Notes: generated from the sequence alone by a model not told the origin. A DNA stretch of 64,000 bases from Cyrtodaria siliqua (GCA_037043455.1 JAWPHD010000240.1:124001-188000); one strand, 5' to 3'; counted from the first letter of the stretch, positions 44,222-55,946 are shown. Made by a program: numbers and translations.

Positions 44222-44585
44222 AGGGGTTGATGCACTATTTTCAAAAAATATTTACTTAAAAGGGCTCTGAAAAAATGTCTTTTAAAGCAAAGAAATCACT
44301 GCAAATGAAAAATAAGTATAAAATGTACACATTTTACATCTGTATATTTATTTTTAATCAATTTGCAGTGATAAAGACATTTTGTCAATATGCCATATAC
44401 GGTAAAAAGGTGCGATGTCATCGTTCCAACATGGCCACCTCCATTTATGTTTCTTTGCAAATTTTCAATAGGTCATAATAATTATCTCATTTATTTTTCA
44501 TGGCATTTTGATAATTATTTCAGCTTTTTTCAAGTTTCAGCGCCATTTAAAATAAACCTTGTTTGAAAATAGTGCATCAACCCCT
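44222..44585. mobile_element. TTAA-flanked MITE (family 2)
   Basis: TTAA at 44218-44221 and 44586-44589. The inverted ends AGGGGTTGATGCACTATTTT and CAAAATAGTGCATCAACCCC-type pair over about 24 bp. Like family 1 it starts AGGG after TTAA. Non-coding. Confidence 0.88.
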
Positions 44586-45017
44586 TTAAAATCTGCAACT
44601 AGGATAGATATAATGGACTGAACTGGCCTGGCTGTAACAAACATCTCTGAATACTCTTAAAGGGACAGGAGATGTGGGCTTGGCTGTAACAAACATCTCT
44701 GAATACTCTTAAATGGACAGGAGATGTGGTCTGACAAACATCTCTGAATACTCTTAAACGGACAGGAGATGTGGTCTTGGCTGTAACAAACATCTCTGAA
44801 TACTCTTAAAGGGACAGGAGCAGGGCTCAAACTTAACGCTCGCAGACTCGCAAAATGCGAGCGGACTTTGGAAAATGCGAGCTGAAATTTTAGATACACG
44901 AAAAAAAATGCGAGTGCATATTTTCGTATAACCATTTTAAAAATGATAGTAAAATGCATAAACACATGCAGCAAGTCGGAACTCCATAATCCTACAGGTA
45001 AATAATGCTTTCATTTT

Positions 45018-45193
45018 CTTTCTGTCTGTTCGTCTCTCGGCTATTTATATCTTCGGGAAAGCCTGCGCTGTGCGGCTGCGCAGTAGCATGTAGCCTCGGT
45101 CCTGGCTTCTTTCTGTCTGTTCGTCTCTCGGCTATTTATATCTTCGGGAAAGCCTGCGCTGTGCGGCTGCGCAGTAGCATGTAGCCTCGGTCC
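45018..45193. repeat. ~91-bp direct duplication
   Basis: TCTGTCTGTTCGTCTCTCGG through CAGTAGCATGTAGCCTCGGT occurs twice in tandem, nearly identical, inside the hAT-like element. Confidence 0.9.
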
Positions 45194-45196
45194 CGG

Positions 45197-46130
45197 GTTG
45201 CTGCCACGCGGATTATGACTAATCATACTTAACGCGGGGATTTTATCTCACCGCGGATAGGCTAATTTTGTCCCCACGATCGGCGGACAATAACTTTTGA
45301 CCACCGCGACACGATTCGCCGTGATCCGTTTTGATTCGCACACCGCTTTACCCGGTATGAAATCGCAGGCCATCGCCGCGATTTACCTTCAGTATCAATG
45401 TACACTTTTGCAGTCAATTTAATGCATTATTATTCAATAACTATTAAAAAATCGAAGCAGAAGACAATTTTATTTTGTTTTCGAAAAATTCAAATGCCCG
45501 GATAATGTATTCACGAATCGTTGATAGTTATACGGCGGTTCCTATTACCGACTTTGCTGTGAATGAACACAATATTCAATTAGTAATTCTTATACTGAAC
45601 ATTAGAATTATATTTTTAATTAATCGTTATTTGTAACACATTTTACTATTCTGCTGTTGATTATTAATACATTGTTGGGTTCTATAGTCAGGAATAATCC
45701 GAAAAAAATGTGTAGAATTCCGGGTCATAAACCCGTTAATAGTGCCGCCTTGTTAATAGGTACACACATCGCAAAGGATTGTGGGTAGCCAATTTATGTC
45801 CGGTGAAGAGAAATGCGACTTTTGGACAACAAAAACGAAAAATATGTGTTATTAAATGCATTAAAAGTTTGAAATACGTATTGCTTTCGAAATTTATTCA
45901 TTGTATTTATTAGTTTTATTACATTTTTTATTGATCCCTTCTCTAATTTCCACCGCGTTCCCCCGCGAACCTGTCACTTTCTTTCGAGACTGGATTTTGC
46001 AATCGCGGCGATTTTTACGGTCGCGACATTTCGGGTGACAATCCGCGGTACGATCACGGTGATTTGTGACTTCGATTGAAAAACGGCCGCGGGGATGCTG
46101 CGAAAAAGTCGTAATCCGCGTGGCAGCAAC
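45197..46130. mobile_element. CG-rich TIR element nested in the hAT-like element
   Basis: GTTGCTGCCACGCGGATTAT at the left and its inverse ending GGCAGCAAC at 46130 (rc GTTGCTGCCACGCGGATTAC) are about 23-bp TIRs. The subterminal 200 bp at both sides are rich in CGCGG/CCGCG/ATCGCGGCGAT words, unlike anything else in the window. The target duplication is unclear. Non-coding. Confidence 0.75.
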
Positions 46131-47734
46131 TGTACGAATTGTATACCAGTCAGTGCAAATGCGGACCAGATTATTGTCATCTGTCGGAAGCTGAGCAGAT
46201 ACAGTTATAGTTCAAGAGGAATTGTAGTCAATTCATTCTAATTTCCATTCTATAATATAGTTACTTACCAAATTAACATAATATAACCATAAATTGTATT
46301 AATTGTGACTGAAAAAAACTGCCAGTGAAAGATTGGTTTTGCCAGTAGAAAATATGGTCACTGGCAATTATAAGTGGGAAAAAAAGTTAAGTTCGAGCCC
46401 TGAGGAGATGTGGGTGACTGTAACAAACATCTCTGAATACTCTTAAAGGGACAGGAGATGTGGTCTTGGCTGTAACAAACATCTCTGAATACTCTTAAAG
46501 GGACAGGAGATGTGGGCCTGGCTGTAACACACATCTCTGAATACTCTTAAAGGGACAGGAGATGTGGGCCTGGCTGTCACAAACATCTCTGAATACTCTT
46601 AAAGGGACAGGAGATGTGGGCTTGGCTGTAACAAACATCTCTGAATACTCTTAAAGGGACAGGGGATGTGGGCTTGGCTGTAACAAACATCTCTGTATAC
46701 TCTTAAAGGGACAGGAGATATGGGCTTGGCTGTAACAAATGTCTTAGAATACTCTTAAAGGGACAGGAGATGTGGGCTTGGCTGTAACAAACATCACTGA
46801 ATACTCTTAAAGGGAAAGGAGATGTGGGCTTGGCTGTAACAAACATCTCTGAATACATTTAAAGGGACAGGAGATTTGGGCTTGGCTGTAACAAACATCT
46901 CTGAATACTCTTAAAGGGAAAGGAGATGTGGGCTTGGCTGTAACAAACATCTCTGAATACTCCTAAAGGGACAGGAGATGTGGGCTTGGCTGTAACAAAC
47001 ATCTCTGAATACTCTTAAAGGGACAGGAGATGTGGGCTTGGCTGTAACAAACATCTCTGAATACTATTAAAGGGACAGGAGATATGGGCTTGGCTGTAAC
47101 AAACATCTCTGAATACTACTAAAGGGACAGGAGATGTGGGCTGGGCTGTAACAAACATCTCTGTAAACTCTTAAAGGGACAGGAGATATGGGCTTGGCTG
47201 TAACAAATGTCTTAGAATACTTTAAAATGGACAGGAGATGTGGGCTTGGCTGTAACAAACATCTCTGAATACTCTTAAAGGGACAGGAGATGTGGGCTTG
47301 GCTGTAACAAACATCTCTGAATACTATTAAAGGGACAGGAGATGTGGGCTTGGCTGTAACAAACATCTCTGTAAACTCTTAAAGGGACAGGAGATGTGGT
47401 CTTGACTGTTACAAACATCTCTGAATACTTTAAAATGGACAGGAGATGTGGGCTTGGCTGTAACAAACATCTCTGAATACTCTTAAAGGGACAGGAGATG
47501 TGGGCTTGGCTGTAACAAACATCTCTGAATACGCTTTAAGGGACTGGAGATGATCTAGAAGAGGGATTTGTGTCCAAATGAAAACCGTCATAATGTGCTT
47601 CATGTTTCAATTAAGTCGCATGTGTATTCGTATTTGAATTGATACCCATTGCTTCTAGACTGCCTCAAGACCCTTTAATATCTATAGTTCTTTGTCTGTA
47701 TGCCTACAATGAAATCATCTCTATCACGTTGCTA

Positions 47735-48035
47735 GCCTGGCCCAGTGGATAGCATGGTGGATTTGAAATACGGTGGACCCAGTTACCGGGACTAAAGAGT
47801 TAAGCCAGTGTGTTCTTCGCAAGACAATTTCCTTTCGCCTTGTTCATCAGATGGGGACGTAAACCGGGCGTTCCCGTATATTGGGAGTCTATCCACGAAG
47901 CATATGAATCTATTTTGTTTATAAGAGTAGGGCAGGTTCCTGGATTCCTCTCTCTGGGGCAGCTCTTAATGTATCCTTCCCTTCTCTCTGGGGCAGCTCT
48001 TAATAACATAAAATGTGTTGATGAGCCACATTCAA
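47735..48035 (+). mobile_element. SINE family B-related, older copy
   Basis: GCTAGCCTGGCCCAGTGGAT head, GTGTGTTCTTCGCAAGACA, GATGGGGACGTAAACCGGGC, GAGTAGGGCAGGTTCCTGGA, ending GTGTTGATGAGCC.CATTCAA. CTCTCTGGGGCAGCTCTTAA is duplicated. Confidence 0.78.
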
Positions 48036-48139
48036 CTGATTGTAAAAGGTCTGAAACAGGATTTTTTGACCAGGTGGCCGAGACTAAATAGATAGACATC
48101 TGTCATCTTCATAATTAAAATCTGCAGCTTATATAAAGA

Positions 48140-48255
48140 CACCTCATGACACTAAAATAACCTCAGGACTAAAATAACCTCATGACACTAAAATAACCTC
48201 ACAACACTAAAATAACCTACTAAATCAACCTCATGACACTAAAATAACCTCGCCT
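48140..48255. repeat. 19-bp minisatellite
   Basis: About six units of CCTCATGACACTAAAATAA. Confidence 0.9.
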
Positions 48256-48906
48256 GCAATTTATTGCCTTAAAAAAAGGCTGGTATTTCCCAGTTTTGTT
48301 TTTATAACATGTTTACATAGAAGGAGAACATAACAACAATACAGGATATTATCTTTCTGCACTAATTTTGTAAGGACTAAAGCATTTCACAAAATGGGGG
48401 AACTGTTCTATTAATCAACTTTTACAAAATGGACTCGCCAACACTGACACGGATACTTTATCCTACCAAGGTCGAACTTAAATGTCAGTCAATCAGAACT
48501 TAAATGTCGGTCAATCTGAAGAGTTAGACATCTCCCTTATGTGTCAATTTATGTAAAGTTATTGGTTAATTATTCATGCACTTGGGTGAATCCATTAACA
48601 TAAATCAATATTAGGTCACCGATATATCAGTCAACAATGGATTCTCCCATTGGAGAGTCAACAATGGATTCTACCATAGAGGCTAATTTTCCAATATTTT
48701 CCTCTCTGCACTTTTCAATCTTAAAGGTTGAGACCCTAATCCACTGAAATATATATAGTCTTAAAAACAGTTAATGTACACTACTACAAGGGACACAATT
48801 GGGTACCCTAGGGACATCTTGTAGTGGTGTATGCTTAAGGGACACAAGAAAATGCTGATGCAAAGCATCAATTAGCCGGCAAGGATGTTGATGTTTATCC
48901 TTCATA
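48256..48906. other. Unassigned DNA
   Basis: ACACTACTACAAGGGACACA (48779) and CATCTTGTAGTGGTGT (48817) form a loose inverted repeat. GAGTCAACAATGGATTCT occurs twice near 48630-48675. No gene recognised. Confidence 0.45.
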
Positions 48907-49385
48907 TATCTACCGGTGAGCGTCTCCGTGGCCGAATGGTTAACATATTGAATTGGGGTTTTAAGGCGCACCAACACATGAAAGGTTATATGGCGCCTAA
49001 CAGGAATGAGCATGCCAGGCTCATCCTCCATGTACATCGAGTTAAAATATGGAAAACGGGCCTAGAACCTTCTCACCCTGAACTGCAGAGTTGCTGCAAA
49101 TTCTACTGTAGGACACTCCATTTACGCCATGGTAAACAACGTTGCATTTTAAAACTTGGCCTCTCGCCGCTGTAGGTTCAAATCCCACTGGGAGCTCGAC
49201 TTGTAAGGGAGGAAGTGTCGATTCTTACGGATGGCGGGAGGTGTGCAGTACTGGTTCTACCCAGGAAAAGTGAGTGGTCTGCCTCCATCACAAAAATCGA
49301 CCGTCATATATAACCTTACATGTGTTAAAAAGACCTTACATGTGTTAAAAAAGGACTTAAAACACCATACAAACAAACAAACAAA
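48907..49385 (+). mobile_element. SINE family A, interrupted by SINE C
   Basis: Head GAGCGTCTCCGTGGCCGAAT. It is interrupted at GGTTAACA (48936) and resumes GGTAAACAACGTTGC (49131), B-box GGTTCAAATCCC, body, GACCGTCATATATAACCTTA, and tail CACCATACAAACAAACAAAC. Confidence 0.85.
48942..49130 (-). mobile_element. SINE family C inserted in SINE A
   Basis: ATTGAATTGGGGTTTTAAGG, GGCGCCTAACAGGAATGAGC, CCTTCTCACCCTGAACTGCA. The near-duplicates GGTTAACA/GGTAAACA at the borders fit a target duplication. Confidence 0.78.
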
Positions 49386-49734
49386 AGCAGTGTACATCAT
49401 CTACCAGTGTTATCTGATATTTCCACAAAATGTTCAGTTACCCACCATTGGACAGAAAAGGAGGAGACAGTACACCAGTCTCATCAAAACAATATTAGAA
49501 AATCAAAGTACTGCATGGTTTTGCTGTTCCTATAGTTAAGATTAAAGATTGCATGAATTTTTATGATCGTTAATGGCGAAGTGCTTCTTGTTAAATGTTA
49601 TAGAACTCTCAAGCCGAGGCGTCCTTATCCACTGAGCAAGAGGCCGCTGAATCCTCACCTGAAGTTCATGAGTAAGGGTTTTAGGAAGTGGCTAGTTATT
49701 GTTTGAGATAGTTGGTTAAAATCTATTTTTTTAG
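49386..49734. other. Unassigned DNA
   Basis: Nothing recognised. Confidence 0.4.
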
Positions 49735-49975
49735 AAGTCGCCATGAACATGTATTTTTAAAAATGTATTTTTTTTAGCTGTGGCGGCCATTTTGAATTTC
49801 CGGCTTACTTAGAACAATTAGAGGAACATTCCTGTAAAGTGTCATGAAAATCCATCAAGTATTTTCAGAGTAATCGCCACAAGTTTTTCTGGTGGCCATG
49901 TTGGACATCGAATCAAAATGGATTTTGTGTAAGACCAACTACATGTCATGCCAGACATTTTAGTAAAAATTACTT
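49735..49975. repeat. Diverged monomer of the ~320-bp array family
   Basis: TAGCTGTGGCGGCCATTTTG, GAGGAACATTCCTGTAAAGT, GTGGCCATGTTGGACATCGA, ACATGTCATGCC.GACATTTTAG follow the order of 28967-30158. Old solitary copy. Confidence 0.65.
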
Positions 49976-50147
49976 ATTGTTTTTGATATTGAATATTTCG
50001 CTTTTTTACTTTGTTTTATTTTATTTAATTAATTAGAAATATGTGATTAGAATCAAACAATAAGGTTCTCTTTTCCTTTATTTTTCTTTTATTTATCCAT
50101 TGCATTATATAACAAAACACTATTATTGTCTTTTACATTTTTAGGAT

Positions 50148-50572
50148 CACGCCGCAAATCCGTCAAAAACTGTACCAGGTCCCGCAAATTAAACCATCCA
50201 AAACGCATTCCCTGTGTTATTTAGCAGATAGCCTACTGTGCAATAGTCTTGATCATCTGCGACGCTTGTTTCAAATACAAACACAAGCGTCGCAAAAATC
50301 TAAACAAATCGTCGGACTTAGATACTGCGTTCAGTAAAACAGGTATGGTCTTGAAAAATATGGTAACATCCGTGTGGTGCCCTAAAACGTATCCGGTTTA
50401 TGAGTTGATGCTTGATTCTCCAAATCAAGGTCAGGGTTATGTTCCTAGGCCTGCTGATTTTGGGAAAAAGAAGCGCAAGATTGATAAAATTGGGGGGAAA
50501 AAAGAGCGTGATTTTTGCTATTTAGGGAAATGTTTTTTTAAGAGGATAACATTCATTAAAGGTATGCTTTAG
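50148..50572 (+). other. Possible coding fragment of unknown family
   Basis: After an acceptor-like TTTTACATTTTTAG (ending 50142) one frame reads ITPQIRQKLYQVPQIKPSKT, HSLCYLADSLLCNSLDHLRR for about 64 codons. Another frame from 50249 is open for 107 codons (MIICDACFKYKHKRRKNLNK ... VPRPADFGKKKRKIDKIGGK). The two overlap and cannot both be real as drawn. Local base composition is less AT-biased than its surroundings. I do not recognise a family; it could be a transposon gene remnant or chance. Confidence 0.3.
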
Positions 50573-50649
50573 GTATAATATCAATCTGATATTGATTTTA
50601 GCAATGATTTAAACATACAATGGAAGGTCTATGACTTAAAAAAAACAAC

Positions 50650-53268
50650 AAGATGAACATGGTATGTCTGCTCCAAGATGGACATGGTATGTCTGCTCCA
50701 AGATGGACATGTCACATGGTGTGTCTGCTCCAAGATGGACATGGTATGTCTGCTCCAAGATGGACATGGTATGTCTGCTCCAAGATGAACATGGTATGTC
50801 TGCTCCAAGATGGACATGGTATGTCTGCTCCAAGATGGACATGGTATGTCTGCTCCAAGATGGACATGGTATGTCTGCTCCAAGATGGACATGGTATGTC
50901 TGCTCCAAGATGGACATGGTATGTCTGCTCCAAGATGGACATGGTATGTCTGCTCCAAGATGGACATGTCACATGGTGTGTCTGCTCCAAGATGGACATG
51001 GTATGTCTGCTCCAAGATGGACATGGTATGTCTGCTCCAAGATGAACATGGTATGTCTGCTCCAAGATGGACATGGTATGTCTGCTCCAAGATGGACATG
51101 GTATGTCTGCTCCAAGATGGACATGGTATGTCTGCTCCAAGATGGACATGGTATGTCTGCTCCAAGATGGACATGGTATGTCTGCTCCAAGATGGACATG
51201 GTATGTCTGCTCCAAGATGGACATGGTATGTCTGCTCTAAGATGGACATGGTATGTCTGCTCCAAGATGGACATTGTATGTCTGCTCCAAGATGAACATG
51301 GTATGTCTGCTCCAAGATGAACATGGTATGTCTGCTCCAAGATGAACATGGTATGTCTGCTCCAAGATGGACATGTCACATGGTATGTCTGCTCCAAGAT
51401 GGACATGGTATGTTTGCTCCAAGATGGACATGGTATGTCTGCTCCAAGATGGACATGGTATGTCTGCTCCAAGATGGACATGTCACATGGTATGTCTGCT
51501 CCAAGATGGACATGGTATGTTTGCTCCAAGATGGACATGGTATGTCTGCTCCAAGATGGACATGGTATGTCTGCTCCAAGATGGACATGTCACATGGTAT
51601 GTCTGCTCCAAGATGGACATGGTATGTTTGCTCCAAGATGGACATGGTATGTCTGCTCCAAGATGGACATGGTATGTCTGCTCCAAGATGAACATGGTAT
51701 GTCTGCTCCAAGATGGACATGGTATGTCTGCTCCAAGATGGACATGGTATGTCTGCTCCAAGATGGACATGGTATGTCTGCTCCAAGATGGACATTGTAT
51801 GTCTGCTCCAAGATGAACATGGTATGTCTGCTCAAAGATGGACATGGTATGTCTGCTCCAAGATGGACATGGTATGTCTGCTCCAAGATGGACATGATAT
51901 GTCTGCTCCAAGATGGACATGGTATGTCTGCTCCAAGATGGACATGGTATGTCTGCTCCAAGATGGACATTGTATGTCTGCTCCAAGATGAACATGGTAT
52001 GTCTGCTCAAAGATGGACATGTCACATGGTGTGTCTGCTCCAAGATGGACATGGTATGTCTGCTCCAAGATGGACATGGTATGTCTGCTCCAAGATGAAC
52101 ATGGTATGTCTGCTCAAAGATGGACATGTCACATGGTATGTTTGCTCCAAGATGGACATGGTATGTCTGCTCCAAGATGGACATGGTATGTCTGCTCCAA
52201 GATGAACATGGTATGTCTGCTCCAAGATGAACATGGTATGTCTGCTCCAAGATGGACATGGTATGTCTGCTCAAAGATGGACATGTCACATGGTGTGTCT
52301 GCTCCAAGATGGACATGGTATGTCTGCTCCAAGATGGACATGTCACATGGTATGTCTGCTCCAAGATGAACATGGTATGTCTGCTCCAAGATGGACATGT
52401 CTGCTCCAAGATGGACATGGTATGTCTGCTCCAAGATGGACATGTCACATGGTATGTCTGCTCCAAGATGGACATGGTATGTTTGCTCCAAGATGGACAT
52501 GTCACATGGTATGTCTGCTCCAGGATGGACATGGTATGTTTGCTCCAAGATGGACATGGTATGTCTGCTCCAAGATGGACATGGTATGTCTGCTCCAAGA
52601 TGAACATGGTATGTCTGCTCCAAGATGGACATGGTATGTCTGCTCCAAGATGGACATGGTATGTCTGCTCCAAGATGGACATGTCACATGGTATGTCTGC
52701 TCCAAGATGGACATGGTATGTTTGCTCCAAGATGGACATGGTATGTCTGCTCCAAGATGGACATGGTATGTCTGCTCCAAGATGGACATGGTATGTCTGC
52801 TCCAAGATGGACATGTCACATGGTATGTCTGCTCCAGGATGGACATGGTATGTTTGCTCCAAGATGGACATGGTATGTCTGCTCCAAGATGGACATGGTA
52901 TGTCTGCTCCAAGATGAACATGGTATGTCTGCTCCAAGATGGACATGGTATGTCTGCTCAAAGATGGACATGTCACATGGTATGTCTGCTCCAAGATGGA
53001 CATGGTATGTTTGCTCCAAGATGGACATGGTATGTCTGCTCCAAGATGGACATGGTATGTCTGCTCCAAGATGAACATGGTATGTCTGCTCCAAGATGAA
53101 CATGGTATGTCTGCTCCAAGATGGACATGGTATGTCTGCTCAAAGATGGACATGTCACATGGTATGTCTGCTCCAAGATGGACATTGTATGTCTGCTCCA
53201 AGATGGACATGGTATGTCTGCTCCAAGATGAACATGGTATGTCTGCTCCAAGATGGACATGGTATGTT
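50650..53268. repeat. 25-bp satellite array, about 105 units
   Basis: Unit: CATGGTATGTCTGCTCCAAG plus ATGGA, with a 32-bp variant holding an extra TCACATG. Variants at 51375, 51482 and 51589, and again 52021 and 52128, are 107 bp apart (three 25-mers plus one 32-mer), showing local higher-order repeats. The unit lacks stops in all frames, so frames up to 575 codons occur on both strands (periods MSILEQTYHVHLGADIPCPS..., MVCLLQDGHGMSAPRWTWYV...). These are not genes. Confidence 0.96.
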
Positions 53269-53351
53269 AAACATTGTGCTCACAAATGCCCTAAAATCTT
53301 TAAGTTGGACACATGGACAGACGAAGCCCACTTTCTATTTTACCACTGAAT

Positions 53352-53520
53352 GATCAAGTCATAAGGTTTTATAATGATAAAGTAATAATGTTTTATAATG
53401 ATCAAGTAATAATGTTTTATAATGATCAAGTAATAAGGTTTTATAGTGATCAAGTAATAAGGTTTTATAATGATCAAGTAATAAGGTTTTATAGTGATCA
53501 AGTAATAAGGTTTTATAGGG
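53352..53520. repeat. 24-bp minisatellite
   Basis: About seven units of GATCAAGTAATAAGGTTTTA plus TAAT. Confidence 0.92.
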
Positions 53521-54015
53521 AACATCTGAATTCTTCATGTTTTATAGGGAACATATGAATTGAATTGAATTGGGATTTTAAGGCGCACCAACACATGAAA
53601 AGGTTATATGGCGCCTAAAAGGTATGAACATGCCAGGCTCATCTTCCATGTGGGAACATCTGAATTCTTCATGTTAGGCAACATCTGAATTCTTTATGTT
53701 TTTTAGGCAACATCTGAATTTTTCTTGTTTTATAGGCAATATTTGAATTCTTCATGTTGTTATAGGAATTATCAGAATTCTTCATGTTTTATAGGAAATA
53801 CCTGAATTGTTCATGAGGTAACATCTGAATTCTTCACATTTTATAGGGAACATCTGAATTTTCATGTTTTATAGGCAACATCTGAATTCTCCACATTTCA
53901 TAGGGAACATCTGAATTCTTCATGTTTTATAGGCAACATCTGAATTCTTCATGTTTTATAGGCAACATCTGAATTCCTCACATTTTATAGGCAGTATTTG
54001 AATTCTTCATGAATT
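53520..54015. repeat. ~29-bp minisatellite split by a SINE C fragment
   Basis: Units of GGGAACATCTGAATTCTTCA then TGTTTTATA, about fifteen, with AGGCAACATC variants. Confidence 0.9.
53556..53655 (-). mobile_element. SINE family C, 3' fragment
   Basis: TTGAATTGAATTGGGATTTT, AAGGCGCACCAACACATG, CCAGGCTCATCTTCCATGTG. It lies inside the 29-bp array, which resumes at GGGAACATCTG. Confidence 0.8.
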
Positions 54016-54225
54016 CGTCAATTTATATTGGGTAACTACCTTTAACTTTTAAGTTCAGTTGTACCTAGAATGTTGTTGTGCTGTCTAGACCACATAGTTA
54101 GGGGAAGGTCAAACCTTCACTTGCTTGAGGATGTTTTGCCTCATTTAAAAAACGATCTCTTAATATAGACTGCATAACTTAGTGCAAAGTAGTAAAAATA
54201 AACTAGCTAAAAGTACAAGTAAACA

Positions 54226-54450
54226 ACTAGAGCTGTGCCTGGGGACACGTATGCTCTGGCTGGTGACATTATGTGTATACTATAGAGCTGTGCCTGGGGA
54301 CACGTATGCTCTGGCTGGTGACATTATGTGTATACTATAGAGCTGTGCCTGGGGACACGTATGCTCTGGCTGGTGACATTATGTGTATACTAGAGCTGTG
54401 CCTGGGGACACGTATGCTCTGGTTGGTGACACTATGTGTATATTGTATAG
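54226..54450. repeat. ~55-bp minisatellite, four units
   Basis: AGAGCTGTGCCTGGGGACAC, GTATGCTCTGGCTGGTGACA, TTATGTGTATACTAT, almost identical between units. Confidence 0.95.
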
Positions 54451-54866
54451 GTGACCGATTTGTGATTGTCTCGGACACAAGTACATCCTATAATGTACAT
54501 TTGCTAATGCTAAAGTTAGTATTTTAAAGGACTTTTATATATATACATACACTTTTACAAAAAGTAGATATAAAAATCCAAGGACGACAGAACTTTAACA
54601 CAACTTTAAAGATGAATAAAAGGCCAAATAAGACATCACAAACACAAAAGGGTTGACAATAGGGCTACCGCCTTTGACGGTCAGTGGCAAAAAAGGCCGC
54701 TGGGGGTTTAAACCAGGTTCTAGGGTGCACCAAACCTCACACTTACCTTTGTTACTGTTATCCCAATAAAACGGAACAGTTTAAATAAAGAAATCCCCGC
54801 CATGAACTATTCTCTAACCAACAAGGCAGCATTAATAGGCAATATAAGTAAAACACAAAGATGCTC
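54451..54866. other. Unassigned DNA
   Basis: It includes TTTGACGGTCAGTGGCAAAA and AACCAGGTTCTAGGGTGCAC, phrases suggesting a repeat fragment. No gene. Confidence 0.4.
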
Positions 54867-55945
54867 GTGTATAAATCAAATCAAATCAAATCAAATCAAA
54901 TATTTTATTGGTCTAAAATCCAACAGTAGGAATATCACCAAAACACACAGTGAAATACACAGCATGTACAACATAAGAAGCAAGAAAATAAGTCATATAT
55001 CTCTCTCCATATATGCTTATTTATATTTATAATAACAGTCAATTGTTATCTTATATAAATCCACTCCTGAGGGAGATCATATCTAAATACTACCACATAT
55101 ATAGTGTTACTTCACCAAGTAAATTTTATATCCCTAATACTGTCTTTCAAAAATTGAAAAACTCTGAGATAAATGATATACATATATTGTTGATATCATG
55201 ATCATTACTACCGAGAATAAGGTAACATTTACTCTTATCGTCCATCGTTGAAAAATTGGGAATAATAGCAGTTAGTTCTGCAAAGAAATTAGCCCTAACA
55301 ATATGTAACTGGGAACATGTTATCATAAAATGGTATTCATCCTCAATCCTATTTTTACACATCTTACAAATTATGTTATTAATATCTATTTTAGTATACC
55401 TTCCTTCTTCTATAAAAAGCTTGTGACAGCTTATTCTGAGTTTAACAAGATTAGCAACTTCAATTTTTAACTTATCATTGGCTAGAAGATATTTTTCCAT
55501 ATAGTAAGAACTCTCAAAGTTCTATAGGTATGTAACTTATTACCATTGGGCTTATTAGCATCATTATATAAGTTACGTTTCCAAAATGACTCGTATCTAT
55601 CCTGCAATTTTTTGGTAACAGAAGCTAACAATGCATTGATTGAAAAAGAGTTTTGGTTATCCCAAGAATGTGAGAAACCTATTTGTATAGGTAAGAAAAA
55701 GTTGCATCGTTGGACCATATCCTTTATTATTAGATATGCTATCTAGGTAAGATTTGCGAACAAGAGAATCTTTATTGGAGTTGATGATGTGAAACCAAAA
55801 GTTGACAGAACTTCTGAGACTGAAAATAGCTAAAGGGTATTTCCTAATTCAGCTCTAACACCATCATTCGATGCATATTTGTGAACTCCTAACATGTATT
55901 TAAAATATCTAAGCTGTAGTTTTTCAGGAGCAAATAGGTCATATA
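54867..55945 (-). pseudogene. Non-LTR retrotransposon (LINE) ORF2 C-terminus and 3' tail
   Basis: On the minus strand the sequence enters at YDLFAPEKLQLRYFKYMLGV (from about 55940) and continues with a RAELGKYPLAIFSLRSS phrase. It then gives QDRYESFWKRNLYNDANKPN, NKLHTYRTL, and after a frameshift near 55490 EKYLLANDKLKIEVANLVKL, RISCHKLFIEEGRYT, ICKMCKNRIEDEYHF...C. K(L/Y)R.S.H.L.IE.GR followed by C..C......DE.HF...C is the usual C-terminal block after reverse transcriptase in LINEs (family knowledge). A 3' region ends in a (GATTT)n microsatellite at 54870-54900, a typical LINE tail. The RT domain is missing (5' truncated) and the frame is broken. Confidence 0.85.
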
Positions 55946-55946
55946 A

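Larger units (their letters stand above)
44821..46402. mobile_element. hAT-like element with 5-bp target duplication
   Basis: The ends are CAGGGCTCAAACTTAACG and, inverted, TTAAGTTCGAGCCCTG. AGGAG flanks both sides (44816-44820, 46403-46407) and the minisatellite unit reads through when one is removed. The near-terminal AAAATGCGAG phrases recur. No transposase frame; it hosts another element at 45197-46130. Confidence 0.85.
44600..47545. repeat. 52-bp minisatellite split by a hAT-like element
   Basis: Unit: GGGACAGGAGATGTGGGCTT, GGCTGTAACAAACATCTCTG, AATACTCTTAAA. About four units precede 44820 and about 22 follow 46403. Minus-strand frames such as ISCPFKSIQRCL are periodicity artefacts. Confidence 0.94.

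Noticed and set aside
50629..53349. Many long open frames on both strands (up to 575 codons)
   Set aside because: All arise from a stop-free 25-bp repeat read in three phases per strand.
3028..54450. CRISPR arrays
   Set aside because: The tandem repeats have no distinct equal-length spacers, and the genome is eukaryotic.
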